Positions 16,871 through 25,593 of a DNA stretch of 64,000 bases are shown here, one piece after another. A program made the position numbers and the translations under genes. Below the pieces are notes generated by a model, which saw only the letters and a program-made list of their open reading frames with translations, did not search any database and had not been told where the DNA came from. Positions within the stretch are counted from its first letter, which is position 1. Each line of letters starts with the position of its first letter. The stretch covers positions 1,116,001 through 1,180,000 of the forward strand of contig NZ_CP123448.1 of NCBI RefSeq assembly GCF_030177895.1. The letters are read 5' to 3'. This stretch comes from Kingella negevensis (GTDB taxonomy: Bacteria; Pseudomonadota; Gammaproteobacteria; Burkholderiales; Neisseriaceae).

Positions 16871-18394
16871 ATGACTGTAATTAAACAAGAAGACTTTATC
16901 CAAAGTATTGCCGATGCGTTCCAATTCATCAGCTACTACCACCCTAAAGACTACATTCAGGCTTTAGCGCGTGCCTTGGAAAAAGAAGAAAACCCAGCTG
17001 CTCGCGATGCAATGATCCAAATCTTGGTAAACAGCCGCATGTGCGCTGAAGGCAAACGCCCAATCTGCCAAGACACAGGTATCGCTACCGTATTCTTGAA
17101 AATTGGTATGAACGTGCAATGGGACGCACAAATGTCTGTGCAAGACATGGTAAACGAAGGCGTGCGCCGCGCTTACACCCACCCAGACAACGTGTTACGC
17201 GCATCTGTGTTGAAAGACCCAGCAGGCAAACGCATCAACACAAAAGATAACACACCAGCAGTCGTGCATTTTGAAGTGGTTGAAGGCGACAAAGTGGAAG
17301 TGATTTGCGCGGCAAAAGGCGGCGGCTCTGAAAACAAATCTAAATTGGCAATGTTGAACCCGTCTGACAATATCGTGGATTGGGTATTGAAAACTGTACC
17401 AACCATGGGCGCAGGTTGGTGTCCACCAGGCATTTTGGGCATCGGCATCGGCGGTACACCTGAAAAAGCCATGATGATGGCAAAAGAATCTTTGATGGAC
17501 CACATCGACATTCACGAATTGCAAGCCAAAGCCACTTCTGGCGCAAAATTGAGCACCGTAGAAGCCTTGCGTTTAGAATTGTTTGAAAAAGTGAACGCAT
17601 TAGGTATCGGCGCACAAGGTTTGGGCGGTTTGACCACCGTTTTGGACGTGAAAATTTTGGATTACCCAACCCACGCCGCAGGCAAACCAGTTGCCATGAT
17701 TCCAAACTGCGCGGCAACTCGCCACGTTGAATTTGAATTGAACGGCAGCGGTCCTGTGAATTTGGAAGCCCCAAGCTTGGAAGACTGGCCAGACATCACT
17801 TACAGCCCAGACAACGGCATTCGTGTAGATTTGGACAACTTGACTAAAGAAGACGTAGTAAACTGGAAAATGGGCGATGTATTGCTGTTGAACGGCAAAA
17901 TCTTGACAGGACGCGACGCAGCGCACAAACGCTTGATTGATATGCTGAACAAAGGCGAAGAATTGCCAGTTGATTTCACCAACAAAATGATTTACTACGT
18001 TGGTCCTGTGGACCCAGTTCGCGATGAAGTCGTCGGCCCTGCTGGCCCAACCACTGCAACGCGCATGGACAAATTCACGCGTCAAATGTTGGAACAAACA
18101 GGCTTGCTCGGCATGATTGGTAAATCAGAACGTGGCGCGGCAACTTGCCAAGCGATTGCGGACAACAAAGCTGTTTACTTAATGGCAACTGGTGGCGCGG
18201 CTTACTTGGTAGCCAAAGCGATTAAAGCGTCTAAAGTGTTGGCATTCCCAGAATTGGGCATGGAAGCGATTTACGAATTTGAAGTGAAAGACATGCCTGT
18301 AACTGTGGCGGTAGACGCGAATGGCCAATCTGTTCACGCCGTTGCGCCAAAACAATGGCAAGCTAAAATTGGTATTATTCCAGTTGAAGGTTAA
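16871..18394 (+). CDS. fum: Class I fumarate hydratase (4Fe-4S)
   Basis: A 507-residue iron-sulfur fumarase that interconverts malate and fumarate. Class I features: RPICQDTGIATVFLKIGMNV (cluster Cys near residue 65), GGGSENKSKLAMLNPSDNI, GIGGTPEKAMMMAKESL and the C-terminal domain with YYVGPVDPV...GPAGPTTATRMD. The length is that of the single-chain proteobacterial enzyme. It diverges from the fumarate reductase-like operon and shares a control region holding an FNR box, so it probably supplies fumarate from malate when oxygen is low. Monocistronic, ending in a DUS hairpin. Confidence 0.95.
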   Translation: MTVIKQEDFIQSIADAFQFISYYHPKDYIQALARALEKEENPAARDAMIQILVNSRMCAEGKRPICQDTGIATVFLKIGMNVQWDAQMSVQDMVNEGVRRAYTHPDNVLRASVLKDPAGKRINTKDNTPAVVHFEVVEGDKVEVICAAKGGGSENKSKLAMLNPSDNIVDWVLKTVPTMGAGWCPPGILGIGIGGTPEKAMMMAKESLMDHIDIHELQAKATSGAKLSTVEALRLELFEKVNALGIGAQGLGGLTTVLDVKILDYPTHAAGKPVAMIPNCAATRHVEFELNGSGPVNLEAPSLEDWPDITYSPDNGIRVDLDNLTKEDVVNWKMGDVLLLNGKILTGRDAAHKRLIDMLNKGEELPVDFTNKMIYYVGPVDPVRDEVVGPAGPTTATRMDKFTRQMLEQTGLLGMIGKSERGAATCQAIADNKAVYLMATGGAAYLVAKAIKASKVLAFPELGMEAIYEFEVKDMPVTVAVDANGQSVHAVAPKQWQAKIGIIPVEG

Positions 18395-18410
18395 TTTGAT
18401 TTGCTGAAAT

Positions 18411-18446
18411 AAAATGCAGCCTGAAAATATTTTCAGGCTGCATTTT
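18411..18446 (+). terminator. DUS-pair terminator after fumarase
   Basis: AAAATGCAGCCTGAAAAT and its complement with a very short loop, ending in TTTT. Confidence 0.82.
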
Positions 18447-18484
18447 GATATAATTCGTATTTATTTGAAAATGAAAGCAATACC

Positions 18485-18856
18485 ATGAAAAAACAACAAC
18501 GAAACGGCTACGCCCGCATCGACCGTGTGAAAGAACAAGTGATGCGCGAATTAGCAGAACTCGTGCGCACAGCTTTGAAAGACCCACGCGCAGGATTTAT
18601 CACGATTAACGATGTGGAAGTAACACGCGATTACTCACACGCCACCGTTTACTACACCGTATTAAGCGGCGATAGAGAAGCCAGCGCAGAAGCGTTGGAA
18701 CACAGCAAAGGCTTTTTGCGCAGCGAATTAGCCAAACGCATCACTGTGTTTCGCGTGCCAGAATTGCATTTTGAATACGATGAATCACTAGAGCGTGGCG
18801 TGAATTTATCGCATTTGATTGACACGGTTGCCAGCGAAAAACCCGTGCAAGATTAA
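18485..18856 (+). CDS. rbfA: RbfA, 30S ribosome-binding factor
   Basis: RbfA helps mature the 16S 5' end in the 30S subunit and is needed in the cold. The 123-residue KH-type protein shows RIDRVKEQVMRELAELVRTALKDPR, the VTRDYSHATVYYTVL strand and the conserved RVPELHFEYDES. Length is normal. In many bacteria rbfA follows infB; here it stands alone between DUS hairpins. Confidence 0.95.
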   Translation: MKKQQRNGYARIDRVKEQVMRELAELVRTALKDPRAGFITINDVEVTRDYSHATVYYTVLSGDREASAEALEHSKGFLRSELAKRITVFRVPELHFEYDESLERGVNLSHLIDTVASEKPVQD

Positions 18857-18897
18857 GTTTTCAGGCTGCCTTTTATTTCAAAAGGCAGCCTGAAAAT
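18857..18897. terminator. DUS-pair hairpin after rbfA
   Basis: GTTTTCAGGCTGCCTTTT and AAAAGGCAGCCTGAAAAT form a long stem around a short AT loop. It can serve rbfA and the minus-strand pseudogene. Confidence 0.75.
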
Positions 18898-18925
18898 AAA
18901 AATAACCTACTTTCTGCAAGATACT

Positions 18926-19351
18926 TTACATATACACATCAAAATTGTCTAAATCCGCTTGCAACTCATCAGCTCGCTGCTTAATTCATTCCATATTAAC
19001 TTGTCCTGCATTAACACGAGCGATAAAACCACAAGCCTCACCCTTTTCATCACAATTATGTAAATAAGTATGACGCATAGTACTGTCGCGGTATTTACTC
19101 TACGCGCGTTGAGCTTCGCGTAATTGCTTTTGTTTGTAAGGTTGGTCTGCTAATTTTGCCATTAGCTTTTTATAAACTCGATTCAGTCTATCATCTTCAG
19201 TTTTATATTCATCATTTTGGCACTCATTTATGTCTTGATACGTTTGCACGTCCATACAATCATGGCTCGTTTTAGGAACAGCCTGTGCAGACAAAGGCAA
19301 AGCAACCAAAGCACTCAATAAAACCGTTTTCAACAAATTTAATTTTTTCAC
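18926..19351 (-). pseudogene. LprI-like secreted protein gene with two in-frame stops
   Basis: The intact first part has 83 codons: a signal peptide (MKKLNLLKTVLLSALVALPLSAQA), then a DUF1311/LprI-type domain (CMDVQTYQDINECQNDEY, LNRVYKKLMAKL, LREAQRA). A TAG at 19100-19102 falls where the family has Trp (QRA-W-xKYRD). The same frame continues with SKYRDSTMRHTY, meets a TGA at 18986-18988, and runs on through IKQRADELQ to a TAA at 18926. No frameshift is needed, so this is recent decay by point mutation. LprI relatives inhibit lysozymes; the truncated product probably does not fold. Confidence 0.8.
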
Positions 19352-19367
19352 ATCGATTTCCTCTTTA

Positions 19368-19844
19368 TTAGTTTACAGGGCAATATTGACGGATAGCCGC
19401 TCTCGTAGAGTTGCGACTCTCTTCTAAAATATCATTTACTTTGCAGCTATTGCCTGAGCAAACCATATCAAAATACATTACAGATGGTTCACCTGAAAAA
19501 TTTAATCGTGCAATCGCACGTCCATTATCCGCTACGCTGTAATAACTTGTGTGCTTATCAGTCATGCCTTGCGTTAAGCGTGGCGCGCTTTCTGTGCATT
19601 CATCCATATCGTATTCAGTTGGTTGATGTTGCATTTGACGCGCAATCAATTCCGCAAAACTATCTGTTGCATAACGGCGAATAACATTGGCTTCTTGCGG
19701 TTCTTCAGTCAATTTTTCAGCACGTGTTGCTTCTTCATAAATACGTTTTACTATATTCAGTTTTGCTTGGTCAGCACCCCCAGCAAATGCACTTGTTGCC
19801 ACCAAAATAGACAATGAAGAAACCACCGTTTTCAACATATTCAT
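19368..19844 (-). CDS. Secreted hypothetical protein
   Basis: A 158-residue protein with a clear Sec signal peptide (MNMLKTVVSSLSILVATSAFA), so it acts in the periplasm or outside. The mature part is mixed charged. It has four cysteines (CTESAP, CSGNSC, and C before the final PVN) that could make two disulfides. I do not recognise a family with confidence. It lies just upstream of the broken LprI-like gene in the same direction (16 bp gap), so the two were probably one operon. Confidence 0.75.
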   Translation of the reverse strand: MNMLKTVVSSLSILVATSAFAGGADQAKLNIVKRIYEEATRAEKLTEEPQEANVIRRYATDSFAELIARQMQHQPTEYDMDECTESAPRLTQGMTDKHTSYYSVADNGRAIARLNFSGEPSVMYFDMVCSGNSCKVNDILEESRNSTRAAIRQYCPVN

Positions 19845-19974
19845 GTAAACTTCCTTTAACTTTTTATGATGTTTGTAAAAGGAATTATCTTAGCAAGAGA
19901 TTATTTACCGACCACCAACGAGAAGTTGTAAAATTCACAAAACAGTTTAAAACCACTCTAAATAGGCGAAACTA

Positions 19975-20379
19975 ATGAAGAATTTTGAAAAAATCCGTAT
20001 GATGCGCGAACTCAATCAGCTTTCTCAGCAAAACATGGCAGATAAATTACAAATGTCCATCAATGGCTATTCAAAAATAGAACGTGGCGAAACCCGTTTA
20101 ACTGTAGAACGCATGAAACAAATTGCCGAAATTTTCAAAATTGACGTAACCGAATTATTACACGAAGAAGAAAAACATTGCATTTTAGTGATTGGCGAAC
20201 AATATCATTCTAACAACGGACACAATATCCAAATCCAAAATCACGATTACATGGAAAACCAAATTGAGTTAGAAAAATTAAGATTATTAGTGCAACATCA
20301 GCAAGAAATATTGGCATAAAAAGACAAAGAATTAGCTGTACTAGAAGAAATCATCAGCTTATTAAAAAAGGCAGCCTGA
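19975..20379 (+). pseudogene. XRE-family regulator with an in-frame TAA
   Basis: Codons 1-114 encode an XRE helix-turn-helix (RMMRELNQLSQQNMADKLQMSINGYSKIERGETRLTVERMKQIAEIF) plus a linker and the start of a coiled coil (LEKLRLLVQHQQEILA). A TAA at 20317-20319 interrupts the coil. The frame continues KDKELAVLEEIISLLKKAA to a TGA lying inside a DUS at 20379. The HTH is intact, so a shortened regulator may still bind DNA; loss of the coil could affect dimerisation. The stop is one base from CAA (Gln). It lies 21 bp upstream of the helical-repeat gene and may control it. Confidence 0.75.
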
Positions 20380-20400
20380 AAAACAATACAAGGAAAAACA

Positions 20401-21423
20401 ATGCCCACATTCATCACCACCGAAATCGACAAAATCCCCGACTCACGCGAACGCCAAAGCACCGTCGTAGCCATCTTCAACCAAGCCATGGAAGACCGCG
20501 ACTACACCACCGCCATCGCCATTTGCAACTACGTTATTGGCGGCGATGAACGCACCCACCAATTCTCCTGCGACTGGCAAATGCACTGCCTCACATGGCT
20601 GACTTACTACTGGCAAAACCAATTCCGCGAAAGCGAAAAAGACAGTGAAGCCGAAGACAAAGCCATCCGCGAACTCATGACCTGCCTATGGAAATTCAAA
20701 TGGCTCATCAGCAGTCTGCCACGCGACATCAACGCCAGCCTAGAAAGCATAGAAAAAGCCAACCAAGAAATGCAAGAATGGTATGACATCTACCACATCA
20801 GCCCAGCTATGCGCCACAAAGCCCTCATGGAACAAAACATGCTGCTCGGCAACGTAGATGCCGTGCGCGAACACTTCCAAAAATGGCAAGCCAGCGAAGC
20901 AGACGAAATGAACGACTGCGAAGCCTGCGAACAAAACGGACTCGTCAGCTATTATCACTATATCGGCGACTACGCCCAAGCCGCCAAACTAGCCGAACCC
21001 ATTTTATCGGGCAAACTCACTTGCGGCGAAGTCCCACACATCACCTACCACGCCGCCATCGACAGCCTAATCCAAATCGGCGAAACCCAACGCGCAAAAG
21101 ACACGCTCAAACAAGCCGTTGCACACATAGAAACGCAGCCTGAAAAATTCCTTCACCTAATTCCCCAAATCATTCAGTTGCACGCCCAATTAGATGACCT
21201 AGAAACCGCCGAAGAACTGCTAGATGAATACAACGACGCCATTTTCGACCAAGTTCAGCTAGACCTACAAACCTACTGGCACTATCTACTCGCCGTCGCC
21301 CCGTTCAACGAAGAAGCCCTAGAAAATGCCCAAAACATCGCCGCCGATTTCGACCAACGCAACGGCAACAGCTACTATCAAACCCAGCTAGAATGGCGAC
21401 AAGGCAAAGCAATCATTCACTGA
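20401..21423 (+). CDS. TPR-like helical-repeat protein of unknown function
   Basis: A 340-residue, acidic, cytoplasmic, all-helical protein. Repeated helix pairs resemble tetratricopeptide repeats: AIFNQAMEDRDYTTAIAICNYVI, HYIGDYAQAAKLAEPIL, LIQIGETQRAKDTLKQAV and LHAQLDDLETAEELLDEY. No catalytic motif is visible. A DUS is read as QPEK inside the third repeat. It follows the XRE regulator closely and precedes a small membrane protein, so the three may form a unit. It is probably a scaffold; partner unknown. Confidence 0.7.
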   Translation: MPTFITTEIDKIPDSRERQSTVVAIFNQAMEDRDYTTAIAICNYVIGGDERTHQFSCDWQMHCLTWLTYYWQNQFRESEKDSEAEDKAIRELMTCLWKFKWLISSLPRDINASLESIEKANQEMQEWYDIYHISPAMRHKALMEQNMLLGNVDAVREHFQKWQASEADEMNDCEACEQNGLVSYYHYIGDYAQAAKLAEPILSGKLTCGEVPHITYHAAIDSLIQIGETQRAKDTLKQAVAHIETQPEKFLHLIPQIIQLHAQLDDLETAEELLDEYNDAIFDQVQLDLQTYWHYLLAVAPFNEEALENAQNIAADFDQRNGNSYYQTQLEWRQGKAIIH

Positions 21424-21451
21424 TTTTCAGGCAGCCTGAAAAGAATAAAAT

Positions 21452-21775
21452 ATGATTTTGAAACGAAAAATTTTGCTAAATATTGGTGTTGCAATGCCAT
21501 TTTGGTTCACGATTTTATTACCCAGCATACTGCAAAAAATCGCACAAATAATATCTGGGCAATATATTCCGTTGAATATCGCCACCATTTTATATTTCAC
21601 ATCACTTGCAATCAGTTACATCATTGCCTGTATAGCACAATTTTATTTACAGCCTGAATCATTATTCCTTTCAAGAAAAGTGATTAGCACAGTATTTGGT
21701 ATGTTGGTTTTAATCATCTTTTCAATACCGTTAAATTTTTGGGTAGTTGGACTATTATGGGGATTCCACGAATAA
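21452..21775 (+). CDS. Small integral membrane protein
   Basis: A 107-residue protein with three or four hydrophobic segments (about 8-28, 45-65 and 80-102) and a basic N-terminus MILKRK. No family recognised. It follows the TPR-like gene by 28 bp after a DUS. Base composition is more AT-rich than its neighbours. Confidence 0.55.
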   Translation: MILKRKILLNIGVAMPFWFTILLPSILQKIAQIISGQYIPLNIATILYFTSLAISYIIACIAQFYLQPESLFLSRKVISTVFGMLVLIIFSIPLNFWVVGLLWGFHE

Positions 21776-21887
21776 TTTTTTCAGTAACCGTATGTCGGCT
21801 TTCCAAGCCGACACGCCCATTTTCAGGCTGCCTAAAAACCTCACTGTAGGTCACCGACTTTTTCCATTCCTTCACATTCAAACACCC

Positions 21888-22523
21888 ATGAAAACCCTAA
21901 TCTTCTGCGCAGGCGCACCCAACCCCGACCTCAGCATACTGCAACACATCAACCCCGACCTACTCATCGGCGTAGATGGCGGCGCAGCGCGTTTGGTGCA
22001 ACACGGCTACACCCCCGACTGGGCAATCGGCGACTTCGACAGCGCACCGCCGCCACCCCAAGCCAAAAACACCCTCAAATTGCAGCCTGAAAAAGACGAC
22101 ACCGACCTAGAATACGCCCTACTCCACATCTTACAAAACCAGCATCCTGAAAACATCAAACAAATCATAATATTAGGTTCACTCGGCGGCGGACGACTCG
22201 ACCATTTGTTGTGCAACATCTGGCTCGCTCATCAACCCCGTTTCGCCCCATGGCTAGACAAAATCCACCTCATCGAACAGGGCAATAGCGTCAAATTCTA
22301 CCGCACAGGCACACACCTCTTGCAGCCTGAAAACAGCAAAAAATACCTATCCTTCATCGGCTTAACCCCCATTAAACAACTCACGCTGCAAGGCATGAAA
22401 TACCCATTAACCGACCAAGATTACGCTTACCCCATGGCGTTAATCAGCAACGAATTTTCAGACAGCCAAGCCCAATTCAGTTTTGAAAGCGGCACAATCT
22501 GCGTCCTACAAACCCACGATTAA
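21888..22523 (+). CDS. thiN: Thiamine diphosphokinase
   Basis: Transfers pyrophosphate from ATP to thiamine. The 211-residue protein shows the family motifs GVDGGAARLVQHGYTPDWAIGDFDS (about 31-55), EKDDTDLEYAL and GSLGGGRLDHLLCNI, all near the active site. The start at 21888 is chosen because the 47 upstream codons read through a repeat hairpin and a DUS. Two in-frame DUS copies encode QPEK and QPEN. Single gene. Confidence 0.9.
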   Translation: MKTLIFCAGAPNPDLSILQHINPDLLIGVDGGAARLVQHGYTPDWAIGDFDSAPPPPQAKNTLKLQPEKDDTDLEYALLHILQNQHPENIKQIIILGSLGGGRLDHLLCNIWLAHQPRFAPWLDKIHLIEQGNSVKFYRTGTHLLQPENSKKYLSFIGLTPIKQLTLQGMKYPLTDQDYAYPMALISNEFSDSQAQFSFESGTICVLQTHD

Positions 22524-22582
22524 CGCAGCCTGAAAATCCAAAGGAAACCCCATGCAAATCCAACAAAAATACATCTTTGTTT

Positions 22583-23389
22583 GGTGGTGTCCTGAAAAGT
22601 GTGCTGTAAAAAATAAGCAATAAAAAAGCAGCGAAAACAGAGTATATTTGAGTGTGTGAAAACAGAAATAACTCTAATTTGTCCTCGCTGCCAAGGACAA
22701 AATATAAAGAAAAATGGCTACTCTGGCAATCGTAAACAAAAGTATTTTTGTAAAGATTGCTGCCGTAATTTTATTGGCGACCATAACCTTACCTATAAGG
22801 GTTGTCATTCCAAAGCTGATGAACAGGTTTGGAGAATGACCGTTAGAGGTTGTGGCATTCGCGATATTGCAGCAATTACGGGTTACAGCAAAGACAAAGT
22901 TCAGGCTGCCTTAAAACGCCATGAGTTTGAGCCATTTCCTAAACAAAAACATTACTCTACACTTGAAATAGACGAGTTTTGGACATTTGTCGGTAACAAG
23001 TCTAATAAAGTGTGGCTAGTCTATGCCTATCACAGAGAAAGTGACGAAATTGTCGCTTACGTTTGGGGTAAGCGCGATTTAGCAACAGCGCGAGCACTCA
23101 AACGGCGTTTGAAAGAGTTGCGTGTAACCTATGACAGAATTGCGACCGACGACTGGGCTGCATTTTTAAATGTCTTTTCAAATGAAGAATGGCATCTAGT
23201 TGGTAAGCAACACACAGTTGGCATTGAGGGTAATAACTGTCGTTTACGGCACAAAGTAAGGCGAGCGTTTAGAAAAACGTGTTGCTTTTCTAAAAGTATG
23301 TTTTATCACAAGAAAGTTTTTGATTTGGCTTTCTTTGATATTCATTTTGGCATTGTTTAGTTTTACAGCACACTTTTCAGGACACCACC
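22583..23389 (+). mobile_element. IS1-family insertion sequence, copy 1
   Basis: 807 bp with 29-bp terminal inverted repeats beginning GGTGGTGTCCTGAAAAGTG, identical at both ends, flanked by an 8-bp direct repeat CTTTGTTT (22575-22582 and 23390-23397). One transposase gene fills it. A second copy of the same length lies at 42927-43733 on the other strand. The clean target duplication shows simple transposition here. Confidence 0.92.
22656..23360 (+). CDS. IS1-family transposase (single-frame InsAB type)
   Basis: A 234-residue transposase starting at GTG. The N-terminal zinc ribbon (CPRCQGQNIKKNGYSG, then FCKDCCRNF) and HTH correspond to InsA. The C-terminal DDE part (TLEIDEFWTFVGNK, RIATDDWAAF, HTVGIEGNN, RKTCCFSKS) corresponds to InsB. 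Classic IS1 needs a ribosomal frameshift to join the two; here one continuous frame encodes the whole enzyme. No damage visible, so it may be active. Confidence 0.9.
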   Translation: MKTEITLICPRCQGQNIKKNGYSGNRKQKYFCKDCCRNFIGDHNLTYKGCHSKADEQVWRMTVRGCGIRDIAAITGYSKDKVQAALKRHEFEPFPKQKHYSTLEIDEFWTFVGNKSNKVWLVYAYHRESDEIVAYVWGKRDLATARALKRRLKELRVTYDRIATDDWAAFLNVFSNEEWHLVGKQHTVGIEGNNCRLRHKVRRAFRKTCCFSKSMFYHKKVFDLAFFDIHFGIV

Positions 23390-23650
23390 CTTTGTTTACC
23401 GCGACGAACACAACAACAAACTCGCCGAAATCATCTATCAACCCATTAGCGAAACCCTCATCACCGCCACCCACACCCACCTTTCCCCAGCATTGCGCGG
23501 ACAAGGCATCGCCAAAAAAACTCCTACAACACCTTGCAAACTACGCCCGAGAAAACCACCTACGCATTCGCCCCGTTTGCAGCTACGTTCAAGCCGAATT
23601 CAAGCGCAGCACCGAATTTCAAGACATCAAAGAACCAGACTAACCCACAA

Positions 23651-23692
23651 AAATTTCAGGCTGCATTTTCAATCAAATGCAGCCTGAAAAAC
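23651..23692. terminator. DUS-pair hairpin between acetyltransferase remnant and rsmI
   Basis: ATTTCAGGCTGCATT and AATGCAGCCTGAAAA around an 8-base loop, between converging genes. Confidence 0.75.
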
Positions 23693-24562
23693 TTATTCTT
23701 TCCAAGTCAAAGCCAAGTTATACAACTCTTTTTTATTTTCCCCCGTAATTTTTGCCGCCAGTTCTGCCGCCTGTTTCGTTGGCAATTCCGCAGATAAAAT
23801 TTTCATCACATTCTGCGCATTTTCAGGCAGCGTTTCCGATTTTTCTTTCACGGCTGGGTGGATTACCAACACCATTTCGCCGCGTGATTGATTACTGTCG
23901 TTTGCCAACGTTTCGCGCAACTCGTTCACGCTGCCTGAAAGGAAGGTTTCAAACGTTTTCGTGATTTCACGCGCCAACATGATTTGGCGTTCAGGGAATG
24001 CGTTTGCCATTTCGTCCAAAGTTGCGGCGATGCGGTGCGGTGTTTCAAACGCGATGATTGGGTAATCCGCATTTTCCCATTGCTCGAATAATTTGGCGCG
24101 TTCGCCCGATTTCGGCGGTAAAAAGCCGTGAAAATAGAAATGCGGTTCGCTCACGCCTGCCACGCTCAACGCGCCCATAACTGCCGATGCGCCCACAACT
24201 GGCACAACTTTGTAGCCTGCTTCACGCACACGCGCCGCGAGTTTCGCACCTGGGTCGCACACGGCTGGCGTGCCTGCATCTGAAATTTGCGCCACGCTTT
24301 GACCGCTTGCCAATGCGGCAATGATTTTGTCCGCCATTTGCTGCTCGTTGTGTTCGCGCACGGAAACGAGTTTCGCTTGAATGCCGTATGCGGAAAGCAG
24401 TTGGGCGGACACGCGCGTGTCTTCGGCGCAAACTAAATCGGCTTTTTGCAACACGGCTAGGGCGCGGAGTGTGATGTCCGCCAAATTTCCGATTGGCGTG
24501 GCAACGATGTAGAGTGTGCTGGGGGTAATGCTGTCTAGGGCTTTTTGGAAATGTTTTTGCAT
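23693..24562 (-). CDS. rsmI: RsmI, 16S rRNA C1402 2'-O-methyltransferase
   Basis: Methylates the ribose of C1402 in 16S rRNA using SAM. The 289-residue protein shows TLYIVATPIGNLADITLRAL, ADLVCAEDTR, the SAM-binding ISDAGTPAVCDPG and GASAVMGALSVAG, and PHRIAATLDEM. Length is normal. It lies just downstream of the NERD gene on the same strand (9 bp gap), so co-transcription is likely although no functional link is evident. Confidence 0.93.
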   Translation of the reverse strand: MQKHFQKALDSITPSTLYIVATPIGNLADITLRALAVLQKADLVCAEDTRVSAQLLSAYGIQAKLVSVREHNEQQMADKIIAALASGQSVAQISDAGTPAVCDPGAKLAARVREAGYKVVPVVGASAVMGALSVAGVSEPHFYFHGFLPPKSGERAKLFEQWENADYPIIAFETPHRIAATLDEMANAFPERQIMLAREITKTFETFLSGSVNELRETLANDSNQSRGEMVLVIHPAVKEKSETLPENAQNVMKILSAELPTKQAAELAAKITGENKKELYNLALTWKE

Positions 24563-24571
24563 GAGGTTCTT

Positions 24572-25501
24572 TCAGGCTGCCTTGTGTTGGCGTTTGATTT
24601 TTTGTTGGCAATCAAAACAATACATTTTGTTACTAAATAATTGTGCGTTATTTTTACAGTAATCCACCACTTTTTCTGATGTGATGGCTTTATTGCAAGC
24701 AGTGCAGCAAGGTGGTTGTACGTTTTCAGGCTGTGGTTCTTTAATGCCAAAGCGTACTTTCCAATCTGTCTTCTTGGCTGGTTTGTGCAACGCAGCTAGA
24801 TTTTCGGCAAAAGTTTGCAATGTTTCTGTAGAAATCATTTGCGTCATTGTTGCTACTTGTTTAGCAAATAAAACAGGATTTAAAGGATTGATATCTTTAT
24901 TGATACGCTTGTATAAATGGTCTACTTTAATAATTCTGTCTAAATCTTCCACATTTTTGCCGTTTTGGGGACGTTTGATAATGGCAGAGCTACCCACCAA
25001 AATCATATTAAAGAAAGAAAACGGTTTCATTTTTAAACCTAAGCGCGTTGGCAAATTCATTTCATCGCTATTGAATGCCTGCTGCAAAAGTAATTTATGG
25101 CGATTATTTTGCTCAATCGGAGATGGAATGCCGCGCGGCTTACCTTGATAATACATGGCAAATTCACCCTGCTCGTTAATCTCAATCCCTTCGCTAAAAT
25201 GCTTACTTTCACAAATATAAATTTCTAGCATTCTATCAATTAGCAAATGGTCAATTTGCGCCACGTTGCCATCTAATTCCAAACGCAAGTTGTGGATAAC
25301 TGCCCAGTTTTTTGAACTTTTATAGTGAAAGTCAATTTGATAAGCCGCTTCTTCTTCGCCTTTTATGCCAGCGTTAATCATCAAAATTTCTTTAAAAATA
25401 GCGTCTTTTTGAGATTGTGTCAGATAGGGTAATTTTAATAATGTATTCAATTCTGCAATATCTTGTTTACGGTCTGAAACATCAAATTTTTTAATAATCA
25501 T
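24572..25501 (-). CDS. NERD-domain protein with C-terminal zinc ribbon
   Basis: A 309-residue protein with a nuclease-related NERD domain in its first half: GEEEAAYQIDFHY, VIHNLRLE...AQIDHLLIDRMLEIYICESKHF, which keeps the D and ExK residues of the nuclease-like core. The C-terminal 50 residues form a probable zinc finger (CTACNKAITS, DYCKNN, CFDCQQK), as in topoisomerase-type or NERD fusion proteins. The role is unknown; some NERD proteins act in DNA processing or phage defence. It is AT-rich relative to rsmI. Confidence 0.78.
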   Translation of the reverse strand: MIIKKFDVSDRKQDIAELNTLLKLPYLTQSQKDAIFKEILMINAGIKGEEEAAYQIDFHYKSSKNWAVIHNLRLELDGNVAQIDHLLIDRMLEIYICESKHFSEGIEINEQGEFAMYYQGKPRGIPSPIEQNNRHKLLLQQAFNSDEMNLPTRLGLKMKPFSFFNMILVGSSAIIKRPQNGKNVEDLDRIIKVDHLYKRINKDINPLNPVLFAKQVATMTQMISTETLQTFAENLAALHKPAKKTDWKVRFGIKEPQPENVQPPCCTACNKAITSEKVVDYCKNNAQLFSNKMYCFDCQQKIKRQHKAA

Positions 25502-25593
25502 AATTTTCTCATCAAAATAACGTGTTACACCGTTTCAGGTGGCGTGAAAATTCTATCGCTTTATTTTACAGAAAAATGGATAGTATTTTGCAC

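Larger units (their letters stand above)
22552..23643 (+). pseudogene. GNAT-type acetyltransferase gene split by IS1 and frameshifted
   Basis: Removing the 807-bp IS and one copy of its 8-bp duplication joins MQIQQKYIFVYR to DEHNNKLAEIIYQPIS, then THLSPALRGQGIAKKLLQHLANYARENHLRIRPVCSYVQAEF. This is a short YjdJ-like N-acetyltransferase (Acetyltransf_CG type) with the acetyl-CoA loop RGQGIAKKL. A second lesion is a +1 frameshift at the A7 tract 23514-23520: six A would restore the frame. The gene is doubly inactivated. Confidence 0.82.
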
